Under the pieces are notes generated by a model. It had not been told where the DNA came from. It ran no database searches and worked only from the letters and a program-made list of their open reading frames with translations. From Sparassis latifolia (taxonomy: Eukaryota > Basidiomycota > Agaricomycetes > Polyporales > Sparassidaceae): a DNA stretch of 64,000 bases. The position numbers and the translations under genes are program-made. Of this stretch, positions 1 through 12,320 are shown piece after piece (position 1 is the first letter of the stretch; every line of letters begins with the position of its first letter). Where the stretch lies: the NCBI GenBank assembly GCA_018466975.1, contig CM031560.1, positions 558,001-622,000 of the forward strand, in the 5' to 3' direction.

Positions 1-3000
1 CGCTCTTGTCAGATGCGTTGCAAAAGCAGACAAGTGACCGACACTTGCAGAATAGGGCTGCTTTACGCGCCAGCATCATATACGGGCGTGAATACTCGAC
101 CTGGACTGCAACGGACGGCGATGATCTTCCATATACGACTAGAGACCTACCGCAGGACACCACGTCTGAGAAAGAAGTTGCTACCGTTTCTGCTCTGGTG
201 CACAGTTGGCCCACAAGGCTACCTACATGCTCTGAACTTCTTGTGGTCTTACGAAGTTGGCGGGCGCCTTTGTCCGCGGTGGATATCGAGTTATCTTACG
301 GCAAAGACTGGCTTCTCCCTGACTTGCCAGGGATCTGGATAGAACTGTATGAGCGGTGTCGACTACCTTCGGGTGCGGATAAGCGATCACAGCTATTGTT
401 TGCTCTCAGCGCGATGTCATACAAGCCTGAAGTTCCCTACATCATGGAAATCATCGGAACAATCTTGGCATTCGCCATAGATCCTCGATTCACAAAATTG
501 AAACCCCCGCTCAGATTATTGGAGCAGTATCTCCTTGAGGACGGATTCGAGCCCAGTGAGGAGAAACTCCGTGCCTTGGCAATGTCGTCCACTATCCCAT
601 GCCACAACTGGCAAAGTGAACTCACCAAAGGCACGATCGAGACCGAGATGGAGTTCGCCGACCGTCACCGTTCTCATTATGACGAAATCTGCGAAATGGA
701 AATGCACAGATTGGTAGCAGCGTTGAAGGCTCAGTGGCCTTGTCATACGCCGTCGCGGCCAATGGGGTCTCATCAAGTAATCGAGATGGAGAGTTTCATG
801 GAAGATGCGGAGGTCAAATTTCGTAGCTGGTACCAGAACATGGAGTTACGCAAACATCTGATCCAGGTCCAGTGTATCCTTGATCAAGTTCGATGTCAAG
901 GCGCTCAGGAGATTGCTCCATATCCTGTTATTCTTCGTTCTCCACAGTCCTCGACATACCAACAAACCATATTAGCCAATATCGCAGACCTTCTCAAGCG
1001 AGAAGCACCTGCTCTAGGAGTGCATATTTCAGGGACCCTGTGCCACTCGTTGATGATCGCAAAGCAAGCTATCAGGACAGATGACCTGAAGGTGCTGATT
1101 GCGAAGTTCAAAGATCAATCTAATTCTACTTTCAAGCAGCACTTTGGACATCGTCTTGAGCGCAGTCGAGTTGATCTTGAAACTCATCCACTTTCCACCA
1201 TGCCGAATCCGTCTTCATACTCAGCTACGCATTTTATTCGCTATCAACATCTGTGTCACAAGGTCTTCAAGGATATGACTGCCATCATACAACAATGGTT
1301 AGGGCCTCAGTCAGATGTCGAGTATATTCTTTATACTTCAGGGCAATGGCCTCGGCTATCCACAAAGAACCTATTGCAGCATCTAGCATCAACTTCCCAG
1401 ACACGCAGGATCCTATCTAAAGAATGGGAGCAATGTCTGATTTCGTACGCCCAGGCATGCGTGCAGTATCAGCGCTCACGCCGTTTGCTGCAGTACCTGG
1501 AACAGAAACGGTATGAAGATCTTGCTAAAGAGCTCGATAACAAAGAACATTGGACGGTCACTGATTTGGATGCTGGTTCCGTGATGGACACAGACTGGCT
1601 CCTTGTTCAGGTGCGCTTGAATTAGGAAAAGCAAACATGTTGAAGTTGACCCCATTCGTAATCAGATTGAAAATGACTTCTTGATGCGCCCGCTTCAGCA
1701 ACGTGTCGCTCGTGAGATGATTGCTCCGTCTTCCGGACGAAACATGGTCTTGCAGCTTAACATGGGTGAAGGCAAATCCGCAGTCATCGCCCCTCTGGTC
1801 GCGACAGCACTAGCAGATGGTCACAAGCTTACCAGAGTCGTCGTGCTGAAGTCTTTGGCTTCTCAAATGTTCCATCTACTGGTGGATCGTCTGAGCGGCC
1901 TGACAAATCGCAGGATATTTTATCTTCCATTTTCCCGCGACGTACGAATGGCGCCACAAGTCGTCGAGCGAATTCGGAGTCTCTACGAAGATTGTATACG
2001 CGAGCGAGGAATACTGGTTGCGCAACCCGAGCACATACTTTCGTTCAAATTGATGGGTGTTGATCACTCAGGAGACTCTGTGTCGCAGGACGGGCAGGTC
2101 ACAAAATCACTGCTCGAGTCGCAGCGTTGGTTGGACACGGTCGCCAGAGATATTCTCGATGAAAGCGATGAAATGCTCAGTGTTGGATACCAGTTGGTGT
2201 ATACTGCCGGTCAACAGAGGCCTGTGGAGAATCATCCCGATCGCTGGAAGACGATACAGCATGTTCTGTCTCTCATCAAGGACCATTCCTCTCACGTTCA
2301 TAGGCGTTATCCAGATGAGATGGAGTTCGTTCCGGGTCCTAGTGGAACATACCCGATGATTCGCATCCTTCGAGATCACGCATGGGAAGAGCTAGCTATC
2401 GGTGTTGCCAAACATACCGTGAACACTGATCCAATTCTCAGACACCTCCCTGAGAATCTCCGGCAAGCCGCGCTCACGTTTATTACAGAGAATGCTAGCA
2501 GTGTATCTGGCTCCGGAGTCCGATTGCTTGAGCAGCACTATAAGGGTGACGGGCTGTGGAAGAAGCTGTTGCTCTTGCGAGGCCTGCTCGGATACGGACT
2601 GATTGGATATGTGTTGAAGGAGAAGCGTTGGCGGGTCGACTACGGTTTGGATCTAACGCGAACTCTGCTGGCCGTGCCATATCGGGCAAAGGACGTTCCC
2701 TCTCTGAGAGCGGATTTTGGACATCCAGACGTCGCCATCGTGCTCACTTGTCTCAGTTATTACTACGGTGGCTTGACGAGCGAGCAGTTGAACACTTGCT
2801 TTGAACTGTTGTTCAGATCTGACGAGCGTGAAGTGCTGTATGAGGTATGGCGTTGTGCAATATTCAGCATTAGTCTCCTCGTGCTAATCTCTATTTCCAG
2901 TCATGGGTCCGCGGAAATGACGCAGTACCGCCATTCTTACGACAGCTCATAGGCGTCAATTACGAGGACTCGTACCAATGGGAACACTTCCTCATACCTT

Positions 3001-5118
3001 TGTTCAGGCAATGCCATGCCGTAATCGACTTCTATCTGGCTGAAGTGGTTTTCCCCAGAGATGCAAAGGAATTTCCTGAAAAATTGTCTACCTCGGCTTG
3101 GGATCTGGCCGAGACACGGACGCATGTGACTACTGGCTTCAGCGGTACCAATGACAATCAGGACCTGCTCCCATCCAGTATCACCCAGCACGATCCTGTT
3201 GATCAGCTGAGTACCAATGCTCGAGTTCTAGCCTACTTATTGCAGCCGGAGAACAAGACGTACATCTGTGTAGGCGGCGAGTCCACTTCAAGTCGAGATT
3301 ACTTGGACCTGCTCGTCAAGCAGGATCCCGAAGTTCGAGTCCTCTTGGACGTCGGTGCACAGATGCTTGACATGGAGAACGCCGAACTGGCAAAGCATTG
3401 GCTTTCCCTGACGCCCCACGTTGCGGCAGCTATTTTCTTCGACGAGCGAGATGAACTCATGGTTCTCACACAATCTGGCACAATGGAACCTTTTGTCGTT
3501 TCACCCTACAACCAACAATTGGACCGGTGTAGCGTCTACCTGGATGATGCTCATACGCGAGGAACAGATCTGAAACTGCCACGTGAGACTCGCGCTGCGG
3601 TGACTCTTGGACCAAAAGTGACAAAGGATCGTCTTCTGCAGGGTAGGTCCCAACCATGAATGGCCTTTTGCTTGTTAATGTGTGTTATCAGGGTGTATGC
3701 GCATGCGCAAGCTGGGACATGGTCAATCTGTCTTATTCCTCGCCCCTCCAGAAGTGGATCGCAGCATTCGGGAGCTCGCTGGCACAAAGGAGACCGTTGA
3801 GACCGTCGACATCCTGCGATGGGCAATGGTGCAAGCGTGCATGTATATCGAGCACCATATCTCCCACTGGGCGCATCAGGGTATGAACTTCAAGAAGCGC
3901 AGCACAGCGTGGGAGGAGTTCAAAACTTTGTCTCCTGGCGGCCTGCTTCAAGCCTCAGATTCCGGACTGACCGCTAGATCCCTTAGGTCTACCTGGCTCT
4001 CACCCGAAGCGCGTCCTCTTGAGGAGATGTATGGACCTTCAGCAGGGAATCGGGGAGCACTGTCGACTGATGATTCCATGTTTGATGATCCCGAAGTGCG
4101 TGCTCGATTCAAATTGTTCGGTGTCACGTCGCTTCAGGACCCTAGTATGGACGAAGAGCAAGAACGAGAAGTGAGCCAAGAACTTGAGCAGGAACGCGAA
4201 GTCGAACGGCCCCCCCGAGCCCAGCCTGCTGTGCACTACGTGCATCCGGATGTCAAACGTTTTGTTGACACTGGGTGCATCAGTCTGGGATCGGCTTTTG
4301 TCGGTTTGTTCTTCCCCCTCGAAGGCACATCAGAGTACCCCGGTAACGACGTTTGGTCTTCCCGGCTTCTGGCCACTCGAGATTTTGCGACCACTATTGA
4401 CCAGCGAAATTCGGCACATCACCCTTCGAACTATATGGCACCGGTTAACTGGATTGTCTCCAATGCTTCTTGCAGTCACTTGGTGGTATTCAGCGCATTT
4501 GAAGTCAATGCACTCCTTCCCTTGATTCGACGGAGCAAGGTTGTGCGCTTACATGTGTATTCGCCGAGAGTCACGCATAGTATGAAGCCGTTTGACGATC
4601 TAAACTTCTATTGCATCACCTCTCTGCGAAAGATTTGGCAACCAAGATTGATGGACATCTGCCAGCTAAATCTTTGCGCCGGACAGCTCTACTTCACCAA
4701 CTACGAGATGTATTCCCAACTGTGCATGTACTTGGGTATCTGTGCCGAGGAACGACAGGAGGGAGCCAGAGTGCGGGTGGATGGGTTTATTGAACCGCAA
4801 GATCGCGTCGAGGATATGAAATCCCTATGCCCGTTCATTAAGAGTCCCATCCCATTCATGAAGGAACTCGTAGGATTGCGGCGCAAAGGGATGGGGTATC
4901 AATTAACGCACATGGGGAAGGTGCTTCATTCAGGCCTCCTCACCGAAGAAGACTTTCAGAGACCGGAAGTTGGGATACCGTGTGTGGCGACGCGGAACGG
5001 CGTCTTTATTTCCTTTCTTAGACGCTTACCCAATGCCGTTCGCGCTCACATGCATTTGTTCTTTCTCCTTCTATTCTGTTTCTTTTCCATCCCGACTCAT
5101 ATTCTCGGCTCAGTCTAG
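1..5118 (+). CDS. Giant DUF3638/DUF3645 protein, C-terminal half (5' end outside window)
   Basis: Four exons are supported: up to 1610, 1666-2844, 2901-3642 and 3692-5118, with 55-, 56- and 49-nt GT-AG introns; each join keeps the frame and restores family-like sequence. The visible part is about 1,650 residues; these fungal proteins usually approach 3,000, so the N-terminal half lies upstream. A P-loop-like motif (LNMGEGKSAVI) opens exon 2 and an acidic DESDE box follows about 130 residues on, the ATPase-like signature of DUF3638. TTGFSGTND in exon 3 is followed by the DUF3645 region, and a charged QEQEREVSQELEQERE segment sits in exon 4. Databases often label such proteins ubiquitin hydrolases; I see no support for that here. 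Function is unknown; a role as a P-loop ATPase is inferred from motifs. No internal stop was found, so this copy looks functional. Confidence 0.85.
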
Positions 5119-5891
5119 AGACTTCTAGTATTAGGGTCTCCAGACATATAAAAGACTCGCTCCTCGGAGAGTAGAGGTCAGCGTATCGTAAATCGAATAT
5201 CAGCCTTTATAGCTGTGACCATGTGCGCCCTTCGTGTGATGTGACCTTTCCTATTCGGTTAGCCAATGTCACACTGTGACATGTGTGTCTCAATTCTGGT
5301 GCACGAGTTCTTTTGCTTGAATATGCACGTCCTGGGACTTTCACACTCGCAGCGAGTCGCGCGGAGATGTTGAGGGTAGAGTGAGATTTTTGGGTCATGA
5401 ATAATACATTGTCAATTTAAAACACCGTAGATATGAAGTTACGCACTTGTACATGGTATAGTAGAATCTAATTCTGACTACTTAGTCTCGATGTGCCATG
5501 CTCTGGAGCTTCTAGATGGTCTCGTAGAAGTGGCGGCTTTTGTCTAGGTCTCTGGCACTGTACATATACAGCGGAGGGCAGTGGGCGCTTATATCTCATA
5601 GGCGCGGGCGGGTTTTACCTTTTATGCCCCCGACACGGGCGCTAAGGTTCGTTGCCTCCACATAGCTATGGATCGCATTTTCCTTGAGAGTTACTTCCGA
5701 TTAATGTCTAAGCGGTCTACACGCGGCCTGGTATTTTTTTGTCTGTGCTGGAGTCCATCTCCGCCATGTCTAGGCTCAAAGGCTGTTGCTATTGTCTTTC
5801 CAAAACAATAAAACCAGCTAAGAGCTGACGCTTTCCCGCCCTCAGACAACTTGCGAGAAGGAATGCGAGCTCACCAGACTCGAGCACGACT
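5119..5891. other. Intergenic spacer, DUF3638 gene to P450
   Basis: No coding segment, tRNA or repeat was recognised. It should hold the terminator of the upstream gene and the promoter of the P450. A pyrimidine-rich stretch and the motif tgcgagaaggaatgcgagc lie just before the P450 start; no clear TATA box was seen. Confidence 0.5.
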
Positions 5892-7974
5892 ATGATGACG
5901 CTTGTCACTGTCCTCGCTGGCGCGATACTGCCGCTTTTTGCGTATGGAATCTACCTCGTCTTCATACAGCCTCGATCCAACCCGCTGAGGAATCTTCCTG
6001 GCCCGCCAACACATGGCTTATTCCACAACCACCTTGGTCTGGTCATGGAGTGAGTGAACATTGTGGGCGCACGTCGCGCTCTATGCTTAATGATTACTCC
6101 CGTCAGCCCATCTCGGTCGCCAAAGGTTCATGAAGCGTTCATTAAGCAATTTGGGAGGACGGTGATGATTCATACTGCCGTTCCTGTGCGTATTTACCGA
6201 ATCTCTCTGTGCATGGCTCACGGTTACACTCATAGTGGGATCAGCGTCTTTTTACACTGGACGCGATTGCTATTACCCACGTCATGAAGCACTCCACCGT
6301 ATATGAGAAACCATGGCAGTCTCGGCAGCTCATCACATCCCTCATTGGTTGCGGCATGCTCGCGGCAGAAGGGCTAGTGCATAAGCGTCAACGGCGCGTC
6401 GCTACGCCTGCGTTCTCCATCCAGAATCTGCGGGAATTGATACCTTTGGTGTTCGCCAAGGGGTGGTCGCTGAAGAATAGGTGGCTCGAAATTATTGCGG
6501 ACGGGAAGATGGGGTGCACCAAGTTGGATGTGTGCCATTGGGTCAGTCGAGCTACTTTTGATGTCATTGGGTCCGCAGGTACGTTAGTTTTTGTGAATCT
6601 CTAAGTATGGTCAAACAACCGCTTGTAGGATTTGATTATGAATTCAACGCGATTCAAGACGAAACCAACGAGCTATTCAATGCATACAAGGAGATGTTTG
6701 AAGTTGCCATATCACAACACAGCACAGACACGTCGGCAGTCATTGCCATGTACTTGCCGATTATTGATATATTGTATGTGAGTATGCGGTTTGTTGAACG
6801 TTGCACAACAATTTATCCCGTGCGTAGCCTAGTGAAAGGGTCCGCACTGTACGCAGGTGCCAGGGTGTTATTCGACGGGTCGCAGGCCAGCTTATCCAGG
6901 AGAAGAAGCGCAAAATCACGGAGGCCGAGGAGAACGGTACTACTTACCACGGCAAGGATCTGCTCAGTCTGCTTTGTGAGTGGACCCTATCTTATACCTG
7001 CTCCATCCACAGCGCTCATTGATCATCCAACAAGTGAAATCCAACGTCGCGGTCGACCTTGCTCCCGAGCAACGAATTTCTGACGAAGATATCTTGCACA
7101 ACATCAATACTTTCATGTTCGCAGGCTCTGACACGAGCTCGCTCGCCATCACATGGACGCTCTTTCTCCTAGCCAAGTACCCTTTCATACAGACACGTCT
7201 TCGCGAGGAACTGCTCGCTGTCATGCCCGCGGCTCCGATCGAGACCCTCACCCCCGAGGAGGTAGACTCCCTCCACACCAGGATTGCCGAGCTGCCGTAC
7301 CTCGACAACGTCTTGCGCGAGTCGCTCCGCCTCATTCCTCCTGTGCACTCCTCGATCAGAGTCGCGACACGGGACGATGACGTGCCGACATCGACGCCGG
7401 TCAGGACCCGCTTGCCAGACGGGAGCTTTACGGAGCTGCACAGTGTGCGCGTGCCCAAAGGAAGCTTTGTGCACATCCCGATTGAAGGCTTCAACCTGGA
7501 TCGGGAGGTTTGGGGTGCGGATGGGTGGGCGTTCAAGTAGGTGTGCCTTGCGTCGACGTAGGCGGAAATTTATCAGTACCTTTTAGTCCAGATAGATGGG
7601 ATGATCTACCGGAAGCTGTGGCTTCACAGCCTGGACTGTACTCCAACACCCTGACGTTTTCTGCTGGCCCTCGTGTAAGTTCTTTTCGGTGTCGATTTTT
7701 TCTACGGGACTCTGACCTCTCATAGTCATGTATCGGCCTGCGCTTCTCCATGATCGAGATGAAAACCTTCCTCTACATCCTGCTTACTCACTTTGCGTTT
7801 GCCGAGTCGGATGAGAAAGTCGGTAAGGCCAATGTGTGCGTACTTGTATTTTGGCAGCCCTCTTTCGCCATTCTAATACTCGTTTGCAGCGTCTTGACGC
7901 GGCCGTATGTTATGGGGAAGCACAGAGAGGGCAGCCAGTGTCCTCTCTTGGTGACACCCTATGTCCGGGAATAA
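5892..7974 (+). CDS. Cytochrome P450 monooxygenase, complete
   Basis: Nine exons give an uninterrupted 550-residue protein: 5892-6049, 6107-6185, 6245-6578, 6629-6777, 6828-6975, 7035-7536, 7587-7674, 7726-7835 and 7890-7974; all introns are 50-59 nt. The N-terminus is a single hydrophobic anchor followed by a proline-rich hinge (RNLPGPPTHG), typical of a microsomal enzyme. Helix I reads FAGSDTSS, the K-helix ESLR matches ExxR, a PDRW box follows, and the heme loop FSAGPRSCIG carries the Cys ligand. The segment LIGCGMLAAEG..HKRQRRVATPAFS is the C-helix region of a basidiomycete P450 group. Expected role: NADPH-dependent hydroxylation of a lipophilic substrate at the ER; the substrate cannot be read from sequence. 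It is tail to tail with a 2OG dioxygenase. The start was chosen as the first Met of the anchor; the next Met is adjacent. Confidence 0.92.
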
Positions 7975-8296
7975 TTGCCGTGAATGCGCTTGCTTGAATT
8001 GCGCCCCTACTCTTTCGTCTTATTAGCCACTGATCCGTCCTGTTCATTTTGGGCCTGGATCAGGTGGAATGCAGACTAACATCCTGCTGAGACTTTTCCA
8101 GGGATTGTTATCGGTTGTATGTGCTTTCCCGTCTAGGTGCTAGTCAGTGGGTCTGAGTTCTCACGCGCTACAATATGTCCATTTGAGCGTATCCCATCCC
8201 TGATTCATTGAGTAGATCCGTATTTTTGCAGTGTCAGTAGCCTTCACGATCCAAACAACTGTAACAGCCCTATTGGATGGCGCAATGCCAACGCAA

Positions 8297-9849
8297 CTAG
8301 TGACCATAAGTGGCTTTCAGCCTCTCCTTCACGTAATCCCCCGCTGTGACCACCTCGTACTTCGGCGGCCTTTCCGCAGATACGCAACTTGGGATGGGCT
8401 GTTATTAAAATGCGACCATTAGACTCCGCCAACGAGGATATCTTGCCCTTCACCTCTAGCATTACGTCGTAGTCGGTGCCAAAGAAGAGGGGGATCGAGT
8501 ATCGTCGGACACCGTTCCGATTGATCGCGCGATGTACAGTGGATTTGAATACGTCGTCTGTTGCACGACAACGTCAATGATACGAAGCCGAAAGTAAAAG
8601 AGATGCAACTTGTCCAGCGAGCAAATTGATCGCCCAGGCTATGAACCAGCTATCAGCCAACAGGCGGCAACGACGGACCACCAAACATACTTGACTACAA
8701 GAGTGCCGGGTATCGGGGGAGCATCTATCCATTGCTTCCGGGCATTCAGGACTTGCAGAGCCTGGATGCCTGGCTCTTGCCACAGGAGGGTAAAACACTG
8801 GAGCAATGGTTTTCAGTGGGTGAAATACACTGCACCAAGCAGAGTTCACGGACCTCGAAGCTGGAGTCATGGGACTCTGTCAGCAATGTCGTAGAAGAAA
8901 GAGTAATGATCGTCACTCTGTGTGAGCACCAATGCCAATGACGCGGGCGTCCACAGGTCCGGTTTGAGGCGGGTAGTGTAGCACACGCATGATAGCAGCG
9001 GAATTCCTCGTCTGCATTTATCCCGTTTGGATTAGCTCCGAGTGCATTCAGAGATGCTTACTAACCTTATCGTCGAAGTAGTTCTCGGGAAGATCGAGCG
9101 CGAGTGCAAACAGAGGAAACAGCTTCTTTCCAAGAGCAACTGCAGCATGACTGTGAAGAAAAGAGGCGGTGAAAGAAATGGAATATGTGATGCTGGATGA
9201 AGTCATACTAATACTGGAGAACGGCGCCCCGGAAGTTGGGTAAGTCTTTTGGCCAAACATTAGCGCCTGCCATAGCACCATCGTGAGCTCTCTTCTCATC
9301 GTTGGTCTTCACTTCGAGCTCCTCCCAGCCAAACTCGAAGCCTTCGTGCATGTCGCCTGCATTCTCTGGATCGTTGTTGCTGCTCAATACGGGGTTATAT
9401 CCCTTAAAATTCGAAGTCTTAGTTATGTCTAGCTAATGATCAAAGATACATCATTGAACACATCTGTGAAGAAACGCAGACGCTGACCTGCATCTTCCGC
9501 TCAAGGGTAAGAGAGAAGAATTCCTTCGATGCCTTATAGGCGTCGTCGATCGTCTTCTCCGAAATGCCATGATTTGTTACTAGCGAGCACATCAAGTCTC
9601 ACGCAGGAAGTTGCGGTCTTCTGTATGCGTACTCACTGTACAGAAACCCTACATTCATGCATGCCTCGCGGACGGCATTACCCAAGGATTTCCTGGTGGC
9701 AGGGTCAGAACTGGACACTGTCTCCAGATCTCTGCCACAAGATCGAACTCAGTGTGCCCATTTAAAAAAATCGCGAGTAAATACATTATCGGAATGTGCT
9801 TGAAAGCCTCTGCGGACTCTGCCTGTCGTGCTGCTTGAACTAGAGACAT
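8297..9849 (-). CDS. 2-oxoglutarate/Fe(II)-dependent dioxygenase, IPNS-like, complete
   Basis: Eleven exons in minus order give 329 residues without a stop: 9785-9849, 9637-9731, 9488-9579, 9209-9417, 9066-9150, 8917-9011, 8854-8860, 8691-8797, 8610-8638, 8454-8557 and 8297-8398. Motifs in order: IPIIDLE at the start of the DIOX_N fold, FLYITNHGI, LPNFRGAVLQYYHAA, LALDLPENYFDDKT, then the iron ligands H-T-D (GAHTDFECF) and H (STVHRAINR), and RRYSIP, whose Arg binds 2-oxoglutarate. The family oxidises small molecules using O2 and 2-oxoglutarate; fungal members often act in secondary metabolism or detoxification. Exon 7 has only 7 nt and supplies the last base of the catalytic Asp codon. The gene converges on the P450, so a shared pathway is possible but only inferred. 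The substrate is unknown. Confidence 0.9.
8854..8860 (-). other. 7-nt microexon of the dioxygenase gene
   Basis: On the minus strand the 7 nt CTTCGAG lie between two 56-nt introns (8861-8916 and 8798-8853), both GT-AG with branch-like CTGAC or CTGAA motifs. Including it gives HTDFECFTLLWQE, the family consensus; skipping it shifts the frame and removes the iron-binding Asp. It was found by protein homology only; transcript data would settle it. Confidence 0.8.
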
Positions 9850-9974
9850 CTGTCGTGCAATGTAGTTATCATGGAGACTGGAGGACAGTCGGACGGGATG
9901 AGCGCTTCAGCAAGCCGGATCGCTGAGTTCCAAATTGAATCCGGCCCGGGGTCCTCGTGAAGCACAAGTTCGAT

Positions 9975-10190
9975 GAGAGCTGATGAGAGTCATTTGCACC
10001 GAGTGTGGCCTGAGTCGTCCTCTATATACGAGGCTGGATCCTCGTATGAGGGGCTTCAAGGTCCCCTCTATGGCGGAGTCATTGAATCTGACGGCAGAGC
10101 CAAAGCGTACATCGTAGATGGACCCAGTAATGTGTTGAGTTACAAAATGCACACGCTTCGCCTCAAAACTGGAATATGGTGCGTCTTGCG
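9975..10190. repeat. Dispersed repeat, copy 1 (diverged copy at 28485-28691)
   Basis: Two stretches match the later copy: gatgagagtcatttgcaccg near the start and acacgcttcgcctc...ctggaatatggtgcgtcttg at the end, with a diverged middle and small indels. Both copies have the same orientation. No ORF is shared, so this is probably a non-coding transposon remnant. Its family is unknown. Confidence 0.7.
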
Positions 10191-11282
10191 CTATGAGGGA
10201 CCGTACTGGACAAAACTATAAAACCTGTCAGCGTCCCGAAAAAGTAGTGTATCGATCAAAAAACATGACAGTTCGGGCGAAAAGTTGCCACGTGGGGGCG
10301 CCTGTTGATGCAAGCCCCACCCCCGACGCGTACTGTCTGCAGCGAGTGCAGCGAGAGAGTCCCCATGGCCAGTGATATATATTATGCGTCTCTCCGCCAT
10401 TTCTACGCCCCTTTCCCCCTCTACACCTATGGCCCCGTCTTGTCACCGTACATCGTCTTCCGAAGGCGCCAGTTCATGCCAAAGCGCCGTCTGATTCTAC
10501 TTCGATTACGGTGTGTACATGTTTGTCAGTAGTCTAATGCCCCATCCTGATGCGCCTCTGTGAAAACCCCGCAAGGAAAAGTAATACTAAGAGCACCTAC
10601 CCTGAACGACACGATGCTGTGCATGCATGTCGCCGGTAGCCGCACGAGCTCGACGAACCGGCGTGCCACGCAGGAGAGTACGCACTCTGTGACAGCACCA
10701 AATATATCGCTTTGCGTCAAGCAGCGTCCCTGCGTTTCCGAGTTCTGGACGCCGAGGTGATGTCAGGGAGGTTCGTCCGTGCATGGCAGAGCATCGCGGT
10801 GTAAGGATGCTATGCCCTCTGTGCCCGCTGGGGGGAAGGCGACTCCACCGTCCGACGGGCAAGGTAAGTGTCGCCAGGGTTATCTCAAATTACAGCTCGT
10901 GCGACATGCGGCCGCATCACGAGATAATTCTTCCGCTTCTGGAGCGACTTCGCGCGTCCCCTAGCGCAACGAATATATTTTTCCACTGCAGATGGACGTA
11001 CGGGAGGAATAACGCATGGACGCGTTGCGCAGCATCGAGGCGGTACGGCAGGCACGCTACGCCCATGCGCCATGCAGGGATGGCATAGCAACGCGCGGGG
11101 TACGTCACCGCTGTGTTTGGGTCTGAACCTAGCGCGACTTGGCCGTGTCTGAACGACTGCTAGTGCAACATGTAATGGCTGCCCGTCCGAAGTGGTGAAG
11201 TGCACGCTCTCGACGTGGTGGTGTCTGCAATGAGACGTGCGAGATTGGTCCCGCGCCGCCTATTATGAAGATACAATGGCGC
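10191..11282. other. Intergenic, no gene recognised
   Basis: Open frames here are short, overlap on both strands and show no family motif. No repeat partner was found inside the window. Nothing can be assigned. Confidence 0.4.
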
Positions 11283-12319
11283 TCACTCTGGCAAATATAA
11301 ATTGACAAGTTGTGTCTTAGACTTCGTATTCCCCTGAGGAACTCGCGTAGGGAGCCCGGCAAAGTCTTGGGCCATCTCCGCCACTGACATCCACTGTCCA
11401 CTAACACTGCGGAAACCGCTGTAAATATGCAGACGGAAAACAAACCGAACATGGCTTACCTATTGCCAACCACACACGCCAAGACATAACACTCCGCCAC
11501 GACACGTTTTGCAGCGCCGAGATCGCCTTCCCGTGCAATACGCGCCTGCCAGAGCTTGCTGACGCCGCGTGTGTACTCTTCATGATTTGTCCATCTGCTA
11601 TGCGGGAGGAGGGAGTCGTCCGGATGACCATCCGGATACGTCAGGCATTCTGAGATATATGCTGACCAGTCAGCACGCAGAGGGACGACGCTGTCAATGA
11701 CTCTTGCAGCAGGGTCGTCTTTAGGTAGCGTATGCCCTACAACTTCGCATGTCGCCTCCAGAACATGGAAAGATACCTTCTGTGGGTCTACTCCATCGGA
11801 CGGTCGAGACAAGACTGTAACGCTCCAGATCTCGCCCTTGATGACCTCTTGAGCATCAACGACAATACCGCATAGCCACAACCGAGAATCGTTCCTGCCA
11901 TTGTACGTTCCGAGTGACAGCGCGAACCAGAGTCTTGTCATGATAAATCTACCACGGATATACAAGTCAGGTAAGTAATTGCACCGGACTGGATACCGAC
12001 GATCTTTGAGCAGCATATATGCGCACCTTAATATCACAACGATCTGGCGCTCACTATCAGGACTGGCCCATATGTGATCCGCAATTGGATCTGGCAAGCC
12101 ATTGGACTCGAAGAACTCAGCAAGAAATGAATGCTTGTACGCCTTCCGGCGCTGCAGGACTTCCGCCTCCCGCAGACGGATGTAGGGCCACATATTGGTC
12201 ATCGCCTGCGAGTACCGCTGAGTAACATCCTGTGCGCACGACCTCTTCAATTGAGGTGTTCCAGTCGACATGTGCAGACTCAAGCAAGTACAGGTGATTA
12301 GTCCCGCGTAGGGCTGCAT
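11283..12319 (-). CDS. Uncharacterised fungal protein, 3' exons
   Basis: A long open exon (11460 up to about 12319) is followed by a 41-nt GT-AG intron (11419-11459) and a last exon 11283-11418 ending NLYLPE-stop. The exon starts with a helical, charged stretch (QRYSQAMTNMWPYIRLREAE) and later has RGRFIMTRLWFALSLGTYNG. I do not recognise the family. Upstream, in another frame, an exon block encoding INAALRGTNHLYLLESAHVDW (12229-12320) precedes it and probably belongs to the same gene; the join between the two frames is unresolved, so the start is not fixed. A related block lies at 21599-21690 in broken sequence. Codon-like sequence over nearly 290 codons argues that the exon is real; function is unknown. 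Confidence 0.5.
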
Positions 12320-12320
12320 T
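12229..12320 (-). repeat. Exon-like block shared with 21599-21690 (copy 1)
   Basis: About 90 bp match the copy at 21599-21690 with scattered, mostly synonymous-looking changes. Both translate to INAAL-x-GT-x-HLYLLESAHVDWNT-x-IEEV. Similarity stops at the same point on each side, as expected for one exon of a duplicated gene. Confidence 0.75.

Noticed and set aside
1611..1645. A 35-nt intron in the DUF3638 gene
   Set aside because: The 55-nt alternative (1611-1665) keeps phase 0, joins DWLLVQ to IENDFLMRPL as in the family, and has normal length.
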